Below are positions 57,177 to 64,000 of a stretch of 64,000 bases of DNA, in pieces. This DNA is from Arcobacter defluvii. GTDB taxonomy: Bacteria; Campylobacterota; Campylobacteria; Campylobacterales; Arcobacteraceae. The stretch covers positions 2,957,241 to 3,021,240 of the forward strand of contig NZ_CP053835.1 of the NCBI RefSeq assembly GCF_013201725.1. Direction: 5' to 3'. The stretch's first letter is position 1. Every line of letters starts with the position of its first letter. Under the pieces are notes generated by a model, which was not told the origin of the DNA, did no database searches, and saw nothing but the letters and a program-made list of their open reading frames with translations. The translations under genes and the position numbers were made by a program.

Positions 57177-58028
57177 TTATATTTTATATCTGTAATCTTT
57201 TGGTGTTAAGTTATATCTTTTTTTAAACTCTAAAATAAACCAAGATACACTTGAATATCCACAAGTAGTTGCAATTTGAGAGATTGTTTCATCAGTTGTT
57301 TTTAATAACAAAGTTGCTTTTTCCAATCTTTTTTCATTTATCCAAAGTTTTGGCGTTGTGTTAAATTCATCTTTAAAATATTTTCTAATTTTTGCAGGAC
57401 TTTGTCTAGTTAAACTGCAAATATCTTCAAAACTATTTACAAAATCAAGATTTGATTCTAAAATATATTTGATTCTATCTTTTGTTGTATTTATAATTTT
57501 GTTAAAAAATTGAATCAAACTCTTTTCATCTTTTTGTAAAACTAAAAGAAATAACTCCTCTATTTTTAGTTTTAAGAGCTCTTTTGAAAAATCCTTTTCC
57601 AAATAGTTTTCAAAAGATTTTATAGCTATTTTTAACTCTTCAAACTTTGAATAATCAAAATTAAAAAGTTCAGTTTCAGATTTTTTATCACTCTTTATTT
57701 TATATTTTTTTATAAAATCCAATACAAACTTATCACTAAAAAACAAAACTATTGATTTGTATTTTAAATTTTCATTTACTCTTTTACTTAAAAAGTAGTT
57801 GTTTTGATACAAAAAACAGATATTTGAAGAGTTTATATCTAATTTTTGCTCTTTTGTAGTTATAATTTTTTGACCAGTCAAAGGAATCATAAGAGCATGC
57901 ATTGTATTTCTTATCGATAAAAAATCTTCTCGATATTTTGTAATATAATTTACGCAATAAATCTCTTCTAAATCGATAATTCTACTATCATTTTTTTCTA
58001 TAAAATAGTTTGGAACAATATAAGTCAT
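57177..58028 (-). CDS. AraC-family transcriptional regulator
   Basis: 283 aa. An N-terminal sensing domain without a recognised ligand motif is followed by two HTH units: SFEDICSLTRQSPAKIRKYF and TISQIATTCGYSSVSWFILE, then the usual RYNLTPKDYR. Possible target is the methyltransferase gene downstream on the same strand, by proximity only. Confidence 0.88.
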   Translation of the reverse strand: MTYIVPNYFIEKNDSRIIDLEEIYCVNYITKYREDFLSIRNTMHALMIPLTGQKIITTKEQKLDINSSNICFLYQNNYFLSKRVNENLKYKSIVLFFSDKFVLDFIKKYKIKSDKKSETELFNFDYSKFEELKIAIKSFENYLEKDFSKELLKLKIEELFLLVLQKDEKSLIQFFNKIINTTKDRIKYILESNLDFVNSFEDICSLTRQSPAKIRKYFKDEFNTTPKLWINEKRLEKATLLLKTTDETISQIATTCGYSSVSWFILEFKKRYNLTPKDYRYKI

Positions 58029-58039
58029 AATAAATCTTT

Positions 58040-59617
58040 TTAAAACTTATCTTTAAAAGTCTCTCTAATTTTTAAAAATTCATCTAAATGTTCAAAGAAA
58101 ATATCCACAAGTTTTGGGTCAAAATGTTTTCCTCTTTCTTCTTTGAAAAGATTAAAAATTCTTTCATCATCCCAAGCTTTTTTATAAACCCTATGGCTTC
58201 CTAAAGCATCAAAAACATCTGCGAGTGCAGTGATTCTTCCATAAATATGAATATTTTCACCACTTAAGCCTCTTGGATATCCACTTCCATCCCATTTTTC
58301 ATGGTGTTCATTTGCTACAACTGCGGCCATTTTTAAAAGTGGTCTATTTGAATGTTTTAGCATTTCATAACCTAAAGCTGCGTGAGTATTCATAATTTCT
58401 CGTTCACTCTCATCAAAACGACCAGGTTTATTTAACACGGCATCTGGAATTGCAACTTTTCCTATATCATGCATTGGACTTGCTTGTTTTAACATTTCTG
58501 CTTCTTTTTCATTTAAACCATAATATAAAGCCAAAAGTTTTGAGTATTCTGCAACTCTTTTTACATGATTTCCCGTCTCTTTACTTCTACTTTCTCCAAT
58601 AGCACCCATTGTAAAAACTACTTCTTTTTGAGTTTTTTCTATTTCATGATTTAGATTTTTTATCTCTTCTAAACCTTCTTGTACTTTTGTTTCAATTTCA
58701 TCAACAGATAAACCTACGTTTTTGTAAACTTTATAACCTAACACTATTATAAAAATGATTATTACTAAAATCAAAAGTAAAATCGTAAAATAGGTATGAT
58801 TTATAAAATTTGTAGATAACTCTACTATTTTCTTCTCAATTTCCGAACTATATATTTTATTTTGGTTAATTACATTATAAATTTTACTTCGTAAACTATT
58901 TTCTTTATCTTCTATATTTTTCAAAGAAACAACATAATTTCCTACTTTAGTAACTATTTGTTGATATTCTTCTATCTCTTGATTATTATATTTTTTTTTA
59001 AATAACTCTATTTTGTTAAGCCATTTATCTAAAGTAATTTGATTTTTATATTGATAAAGTGTCTCTTTACTATAATATTTTATTTCACTAAATAATCTAT
59101 ATAATTCAAAATCTCTTAATTCTTGAATTTTAAAATCCAAATTTTTTCTATACGTATTTTCAATTGGATAATCTCTATCAAATTGATTTTTTAAATTGAT
59201 TTTTTCTTTTTCTAATTCATAGATAGTATCAAATGCCTCTTCAATTTGTTTTTCACTCTCATAAAGTAAATGTAACTTTGAAGAGATAACACTATCTTTA
59301 TGAATATCCGAAATAAAAAAATCTACAAAATCATTCTCGTCTTTTAAACTAAAAGTTTTTTCAATAGCTTCAAATTCTAATTCATATTTTATGAAGTCTG
59401 CTTTTTTAGATTCTAACTCATCAAGTGAATTTACTAAAGTAGTATCCTTTAATAATTCATTCATTTTTTCTTGCATTGATACCAAATTAGTAATTAACTC
59501 TTTTGTTGAATTATTTTCTCTTATTTGATAGATAATTATAGTATTTATGATTCCAATAGCTAAAATTATAAATAACATTATTATAAAACTTATTTTTATA
59601 ATTTTTTTTATATTCAT
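58040..59617 (-). CDS. Membrane HD-GYP c-di-GMP phosphodiesterase
   Basis: 525 aa from ATG 59617, chosen because GGTGG stands 5 nt upstream and it starts a clean membrane segment (IIKISFIIMLFIILAIG). A helical periplasmic sensor of about 250 residues and a second segment near 282-302 follow. The HD-GYP domain has HDIGK near 392 and HHEKWDGSGYPRG near 447. It is close in sequence to the PAS-HD-GYP protein at the left edge, differing in the sensor. Signal unknown. Confidence 0.92.
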   Translation of the reverse strand: MNIKKIIKISFIIMLFIILAIGIINTIIIYQIRENNSTKELITNLVSMQEKMNELLKDTTLVNSLDELESKKADFIKYELEFEAIEKTFSLKDENDFVDFFISDIHKDSVISSKLHLLYESEKQIEEAFDTIYELEKEKINLKNQFDRDYPIENTYRKNLDFKIQELRDFELYRLFSEIKYYSKETLYQYKNQITLDKWLNKIELFKKKYNNQEIEEYQQIVTKVGNYVVSLKNIEDKENSLRSKIYNVINQNKIYSSEIEKKIVELSTNFINHTYFTILLLILVIIIFIIVLGYKVYKNVGLSVDEIETKVQEGLEEIKNLNHEIEKTQKEVVFTMGAIGESRSKETGNHVKRVAEYSKLLALYYGLNEKEAEMLKQASPMHDIGKVAIPDAVLNKPGRFDESEREIMNTHAALGYEMLKHSNRPLLKMAAVVANEHHEKWDGSGYPRGLSGENIHIYGRITALADVFDALGSHRVYKKAWDDERIFNLFKEERGKHFDPKLVDIFFEHLDEFLKIRETFKDKF

Positions 59618-59743
59618 TTTTTCCACCAATTCCCAATAGAATAATTGCAATATAATATCAAAAATAATATTCATAACTTCTCACTTAATAAATTCAAATA
59701 GTTTTTTTTGTATAATTCAACCAATTAAGAAAAAAGGTATAAA

Positions 59744-60583
59744 ATGATTCAACTAATAAATAAAAAAGAGAATATTTTTGGAGATGATATTGCATTTGTG
59801 GAAAATTGGGATTTTTCAAAAGCAAATCTAAATGAAGAAAATAGAATCTTAGCTATTACACAAGTTGCTTCTATTTGTTACCAATCACCTAAAGCTTTAG
59901 GAAGTGAATCTTTATACAATAGACTTATGGCTGAATCTCAAGGTCTTCCTTCTTCTTCATTTGAGTTTGTTCCAGTGTTACTTGACCCAACAAATGAAAA
60001 ACATAAAGAGATTTTAGCACTTGAATATTCTAATACAAAAAAATTTGGTGAAATGATTTGTGATGGAAAATATCTTCTTACAAATTATAGAGCTTTAGTT
60101 TACGATTTTGAAAATAATCCAAAAGCATATAGTTTTGATATTAGAACCACTTATAACACACCTGAAGAGTGTAAAATTATCAAAGAACATTTCAAAGTAT
60201 TTTTATTTAAAGTTGATTTCCCAACAAGAAGCCAAATGGTAAGACATAGGGTAAATTGGCAAGAATTAAGTAGAAGATATGTAAGTGGAAAAAGAGTTCC
60301 TTTTGAATTTTATATATCAGAAAAAATGAAAGATGTAACAAGTGAAGGTGGAACAACTCAACAGATTTTAGATATCTGTTTAGAACACTATTATAAAGCT
60401 TTAGAAGATGGTGTAAAACCTCAAGAAGCAAGAAGAATAATTCCACAAGCTGGTTATTCTCAAATTTGGGGAGGTTTCCAACCAACTCAACTTGAAAATT
60501 ATTTCAAATTAAGACTTGATTCTCATGCTCAATGGGAAATTAGAAAAACAGCAGAGGCAATGAAAGAACTATTAGGAGAGTGA
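59744..60583 (+). CDS. thyX: Flavin-dependent thymidylate synthase
   Basis: Makes dTMP from dUMP using FAD and methylene-tetrahydrofolate. 279 aa. The ThyX motif appears as RHRVNWQELSRRY, with the C-terminal RRIIPQAGYSQIWGGF. The classical motif is RHR-x7-S; here only six residues separate RHR from Ser. The stop overlaps the glutaminase start region. Confidence 0.88.
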   Translation: MIQLINKKENIFGDDIAFVENWDFSKANLNEENRILAITQVASICYQSPKALGSESLYNRLMAESQGLPSSSFEFVPVLLDPTNEKHKEILALEYSNTKKFGEMICDGKYLLTNYRALVYDFENNPKAYSFDIRTTYNTPEECKIIKEHFKVFLFKVDFPTRSQMVRHRVNWQELSRRYVSGKRVPFEFYISEKMKDVTSEGGTTQQILDICLEHYYKALEDGVKPQEARRIIPQAGYSQIWGGFQPTQLENYFKLRLDSHAQWEIRKTAEAMKELLGE

Positions 60584-61500
60584 TGAATTATCAGGCAATT
60601 TTAGAAGAAATAGAAAGAGAAATCTTACCTCTTTTTGGTGAAGGTAAAGTTGCTGATTATATCCCAGCTCTTGCTAATGTAAATCCTAATCAATTTTCAA
60701 TTTCACTTCAAATGTTTGACGGAACATCATTTGGAATTGGAGAAATAAATAAAAAGTTTTCTATTCAAAGTATCTCAAAAGTTTTCACTTTCACAATGGC
60801 TTTAAACTATTATGGAAAAGAGTTATATAAAAGAGTTGGTCATGAACCTTCTGGAAATCCATTTAACTCTTTAGTTCAACTTGAATATGAAAATGGAATA
60901 CCTAGAAATCCATTTATAAATGCAGGTGCAATAGTTACAGCTGATAGTTTAGTTTCAATTTATAAAGATAATACTTTTAGTCAAATTTTAGAATTTATAA
61001 GAACTGTTGCAAATGATGAAACAATAAATTTTGATGGAGAAATTTTTCACTCTGAATTAGAGCATGGATTTAGAAATTATGCACTTATAAATATGATAAA
61101 AAGTTTTGGAAATATCCACAATAAAATTGATGATGTAATAAAAACTTATTTTAAACAATGCTCTATTATGATGAGTCCAGCTCAACTTGCTAAATCAATG
61201 CTTTTTTTAGCAAATCACGGTGAAAATCCTATAACAAATGAAGTAATAATTACTGAATCAAAAGCAAAAAGAATTAACTCTTTAATGCTCACTTGTGGAC
61301 ACTATGATGCAAGTGGTGATTTTGCATATAAAGTTGGTCTTCCAGGAAAAAGTGGAGTTGGTGGAGGAATTGTTGCCATTGTTCCTAAAAAAATGGCAAT
61401 TTGTGTTTATTCACCAAGATTAAATGCCCAAGGAAATTCACTTATTGGAACTAAAGCTTTAGAGTTATTTACTACAAAAACTGGCCTATCAATCTTTTAA
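60583..61500 (+). CDS. glsA: Glutaminase
   Basis: Converts glutamine to glutamate and ammonia, 305 aa. Beta-lactamase-like fold with the Ser-x-x-Lys dyad in QSISKVFTF near 66 and GNPFNSL and NAGAIVTADS downstream. I prefer ATG 60583, overlapping the thyX TGA, with GGAG 5 nt before it; GTG 60580 is also possible. Confidence 0.92.
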   Translation: MNYQAILEEIEREILPLFGEGKVADYIPALANVNPNQFSISLQMFDGTSFGIGEINKKFSIQSISKVFTFTMALNYYGKELYKRVGHEPSGNPFNSLVQLEYENGIPRNPFINAGAIVTADSLVSIYKDNTFSQILEFIRTVANDETINFDGEIFHSELEHGFRNYALINMIKSFGNIHNKIDDVIKTYFKQCSIMMSPAQLAKSMLFLANHGENPITNEVIITESKAKRINSLMLTCGHYDASGDFAYKVGLPGKSGVGGGIVAIVPKKMAICVYSPRLNAQGNSLIGTKALELFTTKTGLSIF

Positions 61501-61547
61501 CACAAAAAGAGTATAATCCCGAAATTTATATCAATTTTGGAGAATTT

Positions 61548-62156
61548 ATGAGTGCATTAGAAATTGCTGATATTATAGGAATCATTTGTTTTGCACTAAG
61601 TGGTTTTTTGATTGCTGTTCACTATAAACTTGATATTTTAGGTGTTTTTATCTCTTCATTTTTAACAGCTCTTGGTGGCGGAATGATACGAGATGTATTA
61701 GCCGATAGAACTCCTTATGTTTTTACTACAAATCTTCCAGTTATACTTGTTGTTGCAACTGTTTTAATAGCTTTATTATTTAAACTTCATAAAATTGATG
61801 ATTTAGAAGGAAAAACAACTTTTATAATCTCAGATGCCATTGGTTTAGTCTCTTTTTCAATCACTGGTTCAATTGTAGCTATTCAAAATGAATTTAATTT
61901 TTTAGGTGCATTAATCCTTGCTTTTTTAACTGCTGTTGGTGGAGGAACAATAAGAGATATTTTAATAAATAGAGTTCCATCTATTTTAATCTCTGAATTT
62001 TACGCAACAGTTGCATTAATTATTGCATCTATTATGTTTATTTTAGAAGTATTACATTTAAGAAGTTTATTTACAATTACTATTGTTTTTATTTTTGGTG
62101 TTGCTCTTAGATTACTTGCATATTATAAAAAATGGCATTTACCTAAACTCTCTTAA
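61548..62156 (+). CDS. TRIC/UPF0126 family cation channel
   Basis: 202 aa with seven predicted helices in two repeats. Each repeat shows the family motif GGGxIRD: SFLTALGGGMIRDVLADRTP and AFLTAVGGGTIRDILINRVP. Bacterial TRIC proteins conduct K+ or other monovalent cations; its role in the cell is unknown. Confidence 0.9.
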   Translation: MSALEIADIIGIICFALSGFLIAVHYKLDILGVFISSFLTALGGGMIRDVLADRTPYVFTTNLPVILVVATVLIALLFKLHKIDDLEGKTTFIISDAIGLVSFSITGSIVAIQNEFNFLGALILAFLTAVGGGTIRDILINRVPSILISEFYATVALIIASIMFILEVLHLRSLFTITIVFIFGVALRLLAYYKKWHLPKLS

Positions 62157-62212
62157 CTATTCATTTACTTTTTATAGATAGAATTTCCAAATTTTTATAC
62201 CAAAGGAAAAAA

Positions 62213-62668
62213 ATGATAAAAAAATTACTACTTACAATTTTTTTAGGACTTAGTGCTTTTGCTAATTCTTTAACTGTTGGGAATGATCTTCCTATACTTA
62301 CAATAAAAGATCAATTTGAAAAAGAACATGTAGTTGATTCAAATGTTAAAACTATTATTTTCTCTGCTTCTAAAGATGAAAGTACAACTATAAAAAACTT
62401 TTTAAATACTAAAGATAAAGATTATTTAGCAAACAATCACATTGCTTATGTTGCAGATATTACAGGAATGCCAAGTTTGATTTCTAAATTTATAGCACTT
62501 CCTAAAATGAGAGATTATAGTTTTCCAATTTTATTAATTGATGAAGATAATAAAGCTTTATTTCCTGTTGAAGAAGATAAAATCACAATTATCTCTTTAG
62601 AAAATTCTAAAATTACTAATGTAAAATATATCAAAACAGCTGAAGATTTAGCTGCTACTTTCAAATAA
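62213..62668 (+). CDS. Exported thioredoxin-fold protein without CxxC
   Basis: 151 aa with signal peptide (MIKKLLLTIFLGLSAFANS). The order of strands (TIIFSASKDESTT..., YSFPILLIDED) looks like a thioredoxin/peroxiredoxin fold, but there is no CxxC and no cysteine at all, so it cannot do thiol chemistry. Function unknown. Confidence 0.65.
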   Translation: MIKKLLLTIFLGLSAFANSLTVGNDLPILTIKDQFEKEHVVDSNVKTIIFSASKDESTTIKNFLNTKDKDYLANNHIAYVADITGMPSLISKFIALPKMRDYSFPILLIDEDNKALFPVEEDKITIISLENSKITNVKYIKTAEDLAATFK

Positions 62669-62698
62669 AAACTATTTGGCTTTATGCCAATAGTTTTT
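62667..62698. terminator. Bidirectional terminator between the thioredoxin-fold gene and purN
   Basis: Stem AAAACTATTTGGC / GCCAATAGTTTT with one bulged T, loop TTTAT, followed by T's on the plus strand. It overlaps the purN stop codon and can serve both convergent genes. Confidence 0.8.
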
Positions 62699-63263
62699 TA
62701 AATGCTTCTACAATTGCCTCTTTTTCAAGTTCTTTAATTCTATTTTCTAAACTGTCAACTGTTTCATTTTCAGCTAATAAAAGCTCTTTAACTAAGATTT
62801 TTTCACCTTCATCATAAACTTCATTTACAAAATGAATTGTTACACCTGATTTCTTTTCACCATTTTTAATAACAGCTTCATGAACAAATCTTCCATACAT
62901 TCCTTTTCCACCATAAATTGATGGAAGAATAGCTGGATGAGTATTTATAATTTTATTAGGAAATGCTTTTAAAAGTTTTGATTCAATTTTTTTCATAAAA
63001 CCTGATAAAAATACATAATCACAGCCAAATTCTAAAAGTAATTTAGTAATTTTATCATCAAGATCTTGCTCAGGACATATTTTATTATTTATAATAAAAT
63101 ATGGAATATTATAAAATTTAGCTTTTTCGATAACTCCTGCATTTGTATTATTTGTGATTATAACTACAACTTCTGCATTAAGTATTTTATCTTCTATGGC
63201 TTTTTGAATAGTTTCAAATCCACTTCCATTATATGAGGCTAAGATTCCTATTTTTGTCATCAA
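62682..63263 (-). CDS. purN: Phosphoribosylglycinamide formyltransferase
   Basis: Third step of purine synthesis, formylating GAR with formyl-tetrahydrofolate; 193 aa. Catalytic residues are in the INTHPAILPSIYGGKGMYG segment (His and Asn) and in HFVNEVYDEGEKI (Asp). Monocistronic, divergent from no neighbour, 45 bp downstream of ruvC on the same strand. Confidence 0.94.
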   Translation of the reverse strand: MMTKIGILASYNGSGFETIQKAIEDKILNAEVVVIITNNTNAGVIEKAKFYNIPYFIINNKICPEQDLDDKITKLLLEFGCDYVFLSGFMKKIESKLLKAFPNKIINTHPAILPSIYGGKGMYGRFVHEAVIKNGEKKSGVTIHFVNEVYDEGEKILVKELLLAENETVDSLENRIKELEKEAIVEAFKKLLA

Positions 63264-63308
63264 GTTCTTCCTAAATTTTTTAAAGTTTGGATTATAACTA
63301 AAATTAGT

Positions 63309-63773
63309 TTACAATCTTTGGGCATGAGTTAAAGCTATTGCAATTGCATCTGTAATATCAAGTGGTTTAATCTCTTTTTTAACACCTAAAAGTCTTTTTA
63401 CCATAAATGCAACCTGCTCTTTTGTAGCTTTTCCATTTCCTGTAACAGCTTGTTTTACTTGAAGTGGAGTATATTCAGCAAAATTTCCAAACTCTTGTAA
63501 AATTTTTAAACTTATTGCTCCTCTAAATTGAGCTAGTTTTATAACTGTTTTTGGATTAAAGGCATAAAACATATCTTCAATAGAAACTTCATCTATTTTA
63601 TGTTTTTGAAATAATAAATCAAATCCTTCTGTCATCTCAACTATTTGCTCTTGTAAGATTTTGGTTTTTATTTTTATTAGTCCTGCTTCTATAAGTTTTA
63701 TTTCTCTTCCATTCTTTTCAATAATTGCATATCCACAGTTTCTAGTACCTGGGTCAATTCCTAATATTTTCAA
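63309..63773 (-). CDS. ruvC: Holliday junction resolvase
   Basis: Endonuclease that resolves Holliday junctions with RuvAB; 154 aa. Acidic residues are in [11 protein letters not shown] (Asp7), SIEDMF near 68 and [12 protein letters not shown] near 140. The start is TTG (63771-63773). It borders the putative origin region, where ruvC next to dnaA is a typical arrangement in this phylum. Confidence 0.94.
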   Translation of the reverse strand: MKILGIDPGTRNCGYAIIEKNGREIKLIEAGLIKIKTKILQEQIVEMTEGFDLLFQKHKIDEVSIEDMFYAFNPKTVIKLAQFRGAISLKILQEFGNFAEYTPLQVKQAVTGNGKATKEQVAFMVKRLLGVKKEIKPLDITDAIAIALTHAQRL

Positions 63774-63797
63774 CTTTTCACTCTTTTTGTTTATTTT

Positions 63798-63895
63798 TTA
63801 TTCACATAGTTACATATTCGATATAATCGACTCTGTACAATAAAATTTTACTTAAAAGAAAAAAATTATTCACTACTTATTCACTATGTGTACAA
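63798..63895. other. Putative replication origin: cluster of DnaA boxes upstream of dnaA
   Basis: TTATTCACA at 63798-63806, TTATTCACT at 63866-63874 and at 63877-63885 (11 bp, one helical turn, apart), and an inverted near-match TGTGTACAA at 63887-63895. All plus-strand boxes share the TTCAC core reported for DnaA boxes of Campylobacterota. The region is AT-rich and next to ruvC, which usually lies beside dnaA in this phylum. dnaA itself would start beyond the window. Confidence 0.75.
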
Positions 63896-63960
63896 CTATA
63901 TCTTTTCCATAAATTTAAGCACTTTAGCACTATTTGAAGCTCTTTTATAAAAAATTTAGA

Positions 63961-63966
63961 TATAAT
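63961..63966 (+). promoter_or_regulatory. Putative -10 promoter for the gene right of the window (probably dnaA)
   Basis: TTTAGATATAAT with TATAAT at 63961-63966, directed rightward, 34 bp before the window edge and downstream of the DnaA boxes. No frame starts within the remaining bases. Confidence 0.5.
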
Positions 63967-64000
63967 ATCTAGTAATTACAATTAAAGAGTTTATAAATAG

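Noticed and set aside
1..64000. CRISPR arrays, tRNA or rRNA genes, insertion sequences, prophage
   Set aside because: No regularly spaced repeats, no cloverleaf-like or rRNA-like segments, no transposase or phage structural genes recognised on reading through.

Overview
The window is AT-rich, densely coded DNA that looks chromosomal and most resembles an Arcobacter-type member of the Campylobacterota (Arcobacteraceae). This rests on base composition, the style of the proteins (HD-GYP, hemerythrin, ThyX, TypA, DHC/SHP-type cytochromes, short Rrf2 regulators) and a ruvC-flanked cluster of DnaA boxes with TTCAC cores at the right edge, as known for origins of this phylum. The genus is inferred. 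I saw no rRNA, tRNA, CRISPR array, insertion sequence or prophage. No gene-free stretch exceeds 300 bases; the longest are 28332-28580 (CIRCE element and promoters), 63774-64000 (putative origin) and 17842-18054 (repeat-rich divergent promoter region).

Layout. 1-4752: signalling (PAS/HD-GYP protein cut by the window edge, tandem hemerythrin, membrane diguanylate cyclase). 4837-10531: tripartite RND efflux pump. 10602-13332: small orphan genes and a type II restriction-modification pair with a DNA-binding domain fused to the methyltransferase. 13340-17841: flavoprotein, MoxR ATPase/VWA pair, phosphoesterase, cupin. 18055-25193: a sulfur assimilation run (metY, Rrf2 regulator, cysK, DUF2061, cysH, cysD, cysN, and a half-length nitrite/sulfite reductase-like protein), then a SufS-like PLP enzyme, a membrane phosphoesterase and Hsp20. 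28581-35346: a three-gene transglutaminase / amidoligase / ATP-grasp / alpha-E cluster. 35343-37319: chemoreceptor. 37464-43198: sulfate ABC transporter operon with its own Rrf2 regulator, three copies of an operator-like box, a cysteine-containing 12-residue upstream ORF and, unusually, an EAL-domain gene in its middle. 43287-47193: a second ATP-grasp/alpha-E cluster, this time with two M14-type hydrolase homologues, one of which has lost its zinc site. 47381-52026: typA, then eptA-type phosphoethanolamine transferase, PAP2 phosphatase and dgkA. 52116-56369: c-type cytochromes, a frameshifted cytochrome b/diheme fusion, a Spy/CpxP-like protein and a two-component system. 56364-63773: methyltransferase, AraC regulator, second HD-GYP protein, thyX, glutaminase, TRIC-like channel, thioredoxin-like protein, purN and ruvC, ending at the putative oriC/dnaA promoter.

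How the parts may work together. Two separate sulfur loci, each with an Rrf2 regulator and its own repeated operator-like motif, would supply sulfate uptake and its reduction to cysteine/homocysteine. The two ATP-grasp/alpha-E loci match the gene neighbourhoods proposed in comparative genomics to make or modify peptides; locus A pairs the ligases with transglutaminase-like proteases, locus B with zinc-hydrolase-like proteins. This is the least understood biology in the window. EptA releases diacylglycerol, which DgkA can recycle. The cytochrome operon is followed by a kinase/regulator pair likely to control it.
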